Source of the DNA: Ardenticatenia bacterium
GTDB lineage: Bacteria; Chloroflexota; Anaerolineae; Aggregatilineales; Aggregatilineaceae
Assembly: GCA_026984385.1 (NCBI GenBank)
Contig: JALSSH010000583.1
Location: 1-7,139 of the forward strand
DNA: 7,139 nt
Direction: 5' to 3'
A program made the position numbers and the translations under genes. The notes beneath the pieces are model-generated. The model ran no database searches and was not told the origin of the DNA. It was given only the letters and a program-made list of their open reading frames with translations. This document shows positions 5,111 through 7,139 of this stretch, piece by piece. How positions within the stretch are numbered: position 1 is the stretch's first letter; each line of letters opens with the position of its first letter.

Positions 5111-6688
5111 TTACTCGGCTTTTTCCAACAGATCGAAGTGGAACTCCAACGATGAGCCGAAGACCACACCGGAGATGTCGTCGCGGTAGGCGTAGTTTTC
5201 CGTGCCCACATAAACCGGCAAGGTCACCACGTCCTCCGCGTAAAGTTGCTGCAAGTCCGCATAGACTTTCGCACGCTCTTCGGGGTTGTTGACCAGGGCG
5301 CGCGCTTGCTTGATGTACTCGTCCATCTGCTCGTTGCAGTAGAACACGCCCATATTGTCTGAGCCGCCGCACTCGGCGAAGGGGTCAATGTAGTTGCTGC
5401 TGTCGGCGAAGTCGAAGAACCAGCCCAGCATGAAGATCGGGTAATCGCCGGAGGTCGCGGCCTCAATGTAGGTGCTCCACTCGGCCACCTGCAAATTGAC
5501 CTCGACAACGCCCGTGCGCTCCAGTTGTTCCTTGATCACGGTCACCACGTCCACCATCGTATCGCCGTAGTGTTCGGGCGGATACCACAGATCGAAGGAG
5601 CATTTGGCGTCTTCAGAGCAACCGGCCTGCTCAAATTCCTCGCGGGCCTTGTCTGTGTCGGCAAAGCCGTACACGTCCAAAAACGCCTCGGTCGCGCCCA
5701 AGAACCCGGGCGGGATCATGGAGTAGAGCGGGGAAACCGCACCGCTCAGCGCGCGGTCTACGATCTCGTCGCGGTCGATGGCATAGGCAAAGCCCTTGCG
5801 GATGTGGATGTTGCCGCCGATTTCGCTCTTGTGTTGGAAGACGATGTAGATGATGCGCCCGGGGGCCGAAACAATGTTGATGCCCTCGGTTTCCCGCAGC
5901 CGTTGCAGCTCGGTGAAGGCCAAAGTGCGCATCGCTACGTCAATCTCGCCGGTTTCCAACGCCAACGCCATCTGCGGGGAGTCCTGGTAGTAGCGCACGA
6001 TGATGTTGGGGGTCTTGGCCGCTTCGCCGTGATAGTACGGGTTGGCCTCAAAGACGGCTTGTTCTTCCGGCACGTATTCTTTGAGGATATAGGGGCCGTT
6101 GCCGTAGATGGCATCCGGGAAGTTGCTGATCTCGTCCATCGGGTAGACGTTCGGGTTCACCACGACGTAGGGCACGGTGGCGATCACGTAGGGGAAGAGG
6201 TCAAAACGCTCGCTGAGCGTGATCACGACTTTGCCGTCCACAGCCTCGACGCTGTCCACGAACGCTTGTACCAACCACGCCGGATCGCCGTCCAGGTCAA
6301 TCACGCGCTGGATGCTGGCGGCCACTTGTTCCGCCCCGTAAGGCGTGCCGTCGGCAAACATCAGGTCGGGTTTGAGCGTAAAAGTGTAGGTCAGCCCGTC
6401 TTCAGAAACTTCGGGGAAGTCCGCCGCAATGCCCAGCTCCAAATCGGTGGTGCCGGGGGTCAGCTTCAACAGCCCTTCGCTGACGTTGCGCAACAGCTCC
6501 CAATCGTGATAGCTGTAAGCGTCGGCGGGGTCGAGCTTGGAGATGCTATCGGTCGTGCCGAGAATAATGGTGTCCGCAGTTTGTGCGACAGTTTCGCTGG
6601 CGGGCACATCACTGTTCGCCCCCACCACACCAAAGCTCATGGCGGAAGCGACCAAAACGAGCACAAGCAACCAATTAAAGCGTTTCAT
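5111..6688 (-). CDS. Extracellular peptide-type substrate-binding protein, SBP family 5
   Basis: Captures the transported solute outside the membrane and delivers it to the two permeases. It has 525 residues, typical for family 5. Residues 1-24 form a signal peptide (K2, R3, hydrophobic core, VVGA before N25), so signal peptidase I cleavage is likely. There is no lipobox cysteine, so it appears not to be a lipoprotein. Family features include LDPADAYSYHDWELLRNVSE (52-71), LTYTFTLKPDLMFADGTP (99-116), GNGPYILKEY (196-205), IRKGFAYAIDRDEIV (296-310) and the C-terminal PVYVGTENYAYRDDISGV (491-508). Two cysteine pairs, C357/C363 and C440/C451, could form disulphides in the exported protein. The ATG has AAGGAG 10 bases upstream. 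It is first in the operon and is followed by a stem-loop consistent with high relative expression. Family 5 members bind peptides, nickel, opines, sugars or other solutes; the ligand here cannot be read from sequence. Confidence 0.95.
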   Translation of the reverse strand: MKRFNWLLVLVLVASAMSFGVVGANSDVPASETVAQTADTIILGTTDSISKLDPADAYSYHDWELLRNVSEGLLKLTPGTTDLELGIAADFPEVSEDGLTYTFTLKPDLMFADGTPYGAEQVAASIQRVIDLDGDPAWLVQAFVDSVEAVDGKVVITLSERFDLFPYVIATVPYVVVNPNVYPMDEISNFPDAIYGNGPYILKEYVPEEQAVFEANPYYHGEAAKTPNIIVRYYQDSPQMALALETGEIDVAMRTLAFTELQRLRETEGINIVSAPGRIIYIVFQHKSEIGGNIHIRKGFAYAIDRDEIVDRALSGAVSPLYSMIPPGFLGATEAFLDVYGFADTDKAREEFEQAGCSEDAKCSFDLWYPPEHYGDTMVDVVTVIKEQLERTGVVEVNLQVAEWSTYIEAATSGDYPIFMLGWFFDFADSSNYIDPFAECGGSDNMGVFYCNEQMDEYIKQARALVNNPEERAKVYADLQQLYAEDVVTLPVYVGTENYAYRDDISGVVFGSSLEFHFDLLEKAE

Positions 6689-6698
6689 ACTTCTTCTA

Positions 6699-6704
6699 CT
6701 CCTT
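6699..6704 (-). promoter_or_regulatory. Strong ribosome binding site of the binding-protein gene
   Basis: AAGGAG, a full Shine-Dalgarno core, lies 10 bases upstream of the ATG. It is the best-matching ribosome site in the operon, in line with a binding protein made in excess over its transporter. Confidence 0.65.
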
Positions 6705-6722
6705 AAACTTGAACCTATACAG

Positions 6723-6734
6723 GCCTGAACAGGC
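6723..6734. promoter_or_regulatory. Short palindrome upstream of the binding-protein gene
   Basis: GCCTGAACAGGC has 5-base arms around a 2-base centre and sits 34 bases before the start codon, just upstream of the ribosome site. It could be an operator or a small RNA hairpin. At this length it may also be chance, and no regulator gene lies in the window. Confidence 0.18.
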
Positions 6735-6970
6735 TACGGCACGCTTCAGACCGTGTGGCGCGCCCTCGTCGCCTTCGGAACGTGAACGTTGTGGAACGGC
6801 CACATGATCTATTGTACAGACGTTATCTGGGTTTGCCTCGTGCATAAGTCACAGTCAGCGCGATACTGCCACCGTCCGAGGGATGTGGGCATGGACGTTG
6901 AGGAACATTGTGCACGAGCGAAAGAGGCCTTTTGCCATGCCGCGACCCGTTGGCCCAACCTACACAAGTA

Positions 6971-6999
6971 AGCATACTATTAGAATGGGCGAAGTGCAA
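6971..6999 (-). promoter_or_regulatory. Candidate operon promoter
   Basis: On the minus strand, TTGCAC (6994-6999), a 17-base spacer and TATGCT (6971-6976) match sigma-70 hexamers at four of six positions each. An A/T-rich tract (AAAAATTTATT) lies directly upstream like an UP element. It would give a leader of about 275 bases. An alternative -10, TACAAT (6811-6816), matches five of six but lacks a good -35; it would shorten the leader to about 120 bases. Confidence 0.28.
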
Positions 7000-7139
7000 A
7001 TAAATTTTTGGCTGATAGCGTACCCTGCACGGTTGAAATTCAGATGCGGGTTGAGCGTTGCCCTTCCAAGTGCCCAGTCGCACAGATGCTCTTCGCTCCA
7101 ATTGCCACACGACGACACGCTTTAACAGGGGGGGGCGAA

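Larger units (their letters stand above)
6705..7139. other. Non-coding upstream region of the operon
   Basis: No convincing gene is visible in these 435 bases. Open frames on both strands read through it, but their residue make-up is unlike the neighbours' proteins, they lack ribosome sites and they do not share the GC-ending codon bias. It holds the candidate promoters, small palindromes (6790-6804, 6949-6959 and 6723-6734) and a run of eight G (7128-7135) at the right edge. I see no tRNA, riboswitch core or insertion sequence. Confidence 0.55.

Noticed and set aside
5525..6706. A 393-codon plus-strand open frame
   Set aside because: It lies opposite the binding-protein gene and is rich in V, H, D, G and R, as expected from reading a GC-ending gene on the other strand. 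The minus-strand frame has clear family motifs and a signal peptide.
6883..7125. An 80-codon plus-strand open frame
   Set aside because: No ribosome site, atypical residue make-up, and it overlaps the other open frame in the same non-coding stretch.
7128..7135. A run of eight G at the right edge
   Set aside because: Too short to interpret; it may be an ordinary homopolymer or an assembly-end effect.
6823..7138. A minus-strand frame open from the right edge for about 105 codons
   Set aside because: It has no recognisable motif, no GC-ending codon bias like the real genes, and the candidate promoter lies inside it. A partial gene cannot be fully excluded; sequence to the right would settle it.
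1..7139. CRISPR arrays, insertion sequences, tRNA or rRNA genes
   Set aside because: No spaced direct repeats, transposase-like frames, cloverleaf sequences or ribosomal RNA segments were seen.

Overview
The window holds one complete peptide-type ABC import operon, all on the minus strand. It reads from the right: a secreted substrate-binding protein (5111-6688), a DppB/OppB-type permease (3554-4840), a DppC/OppC-type permease (2289-3539), a DppD/OppD-type ATPase (1200-2258) and a DppF/OppF-type ATPase (127-1203). The order A-B-C-D-F is the classic dpp/opp layout. The DNA is moderately GC-rich with GC-ending codons. The organism is a bacterium. The enlarged permeases and the binding protein remind me of Chloroflexota (Anaerolineae-like) transporters, but this is inference from style, not proof.

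From right to left, 6705-7139 is a non-coding leader with candidate promoter elements. The binding-protein gene follows, then a 270-base gap. That gap carries a GC-rich stem-loop, a candidate internal promoter, a second hairpin and a possible 17-codon upstream ORF that overlaps the permease start as ATGA. The four remaining genes are tightly packed, with gaps of 14 and 30 bases and then a 4-base GTGA overlap. A bidirectional intrinsic terminator (75-104) closes the operon. The first 47 bases probably hold the 3' end of a convergent plus-strand gene.

The binding protein should capture an oligopeptide or similar solute outside the membrane. The two permeases form the pore and the two ATPases power it. 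Both ATPases keep their catalytic residues and a C-terminal cysteine quartet of the kind reported to bind an iron-sulphur cluster in some homologues.

The most unusual features are in the permeases. The DppC-like subunit has about 106 extra residues in the extracytoplasmic loop after its first membrane segment. These residues read like a single lobe of a type-2 periplasmic binding protein. The DppB-like subunit has an extra N-terminal membrane segment and an inserted pair of hydrophobic segments. The transporter may therefore carry a built-in half-receptor at the docking face, in addition to its separate binding protein.
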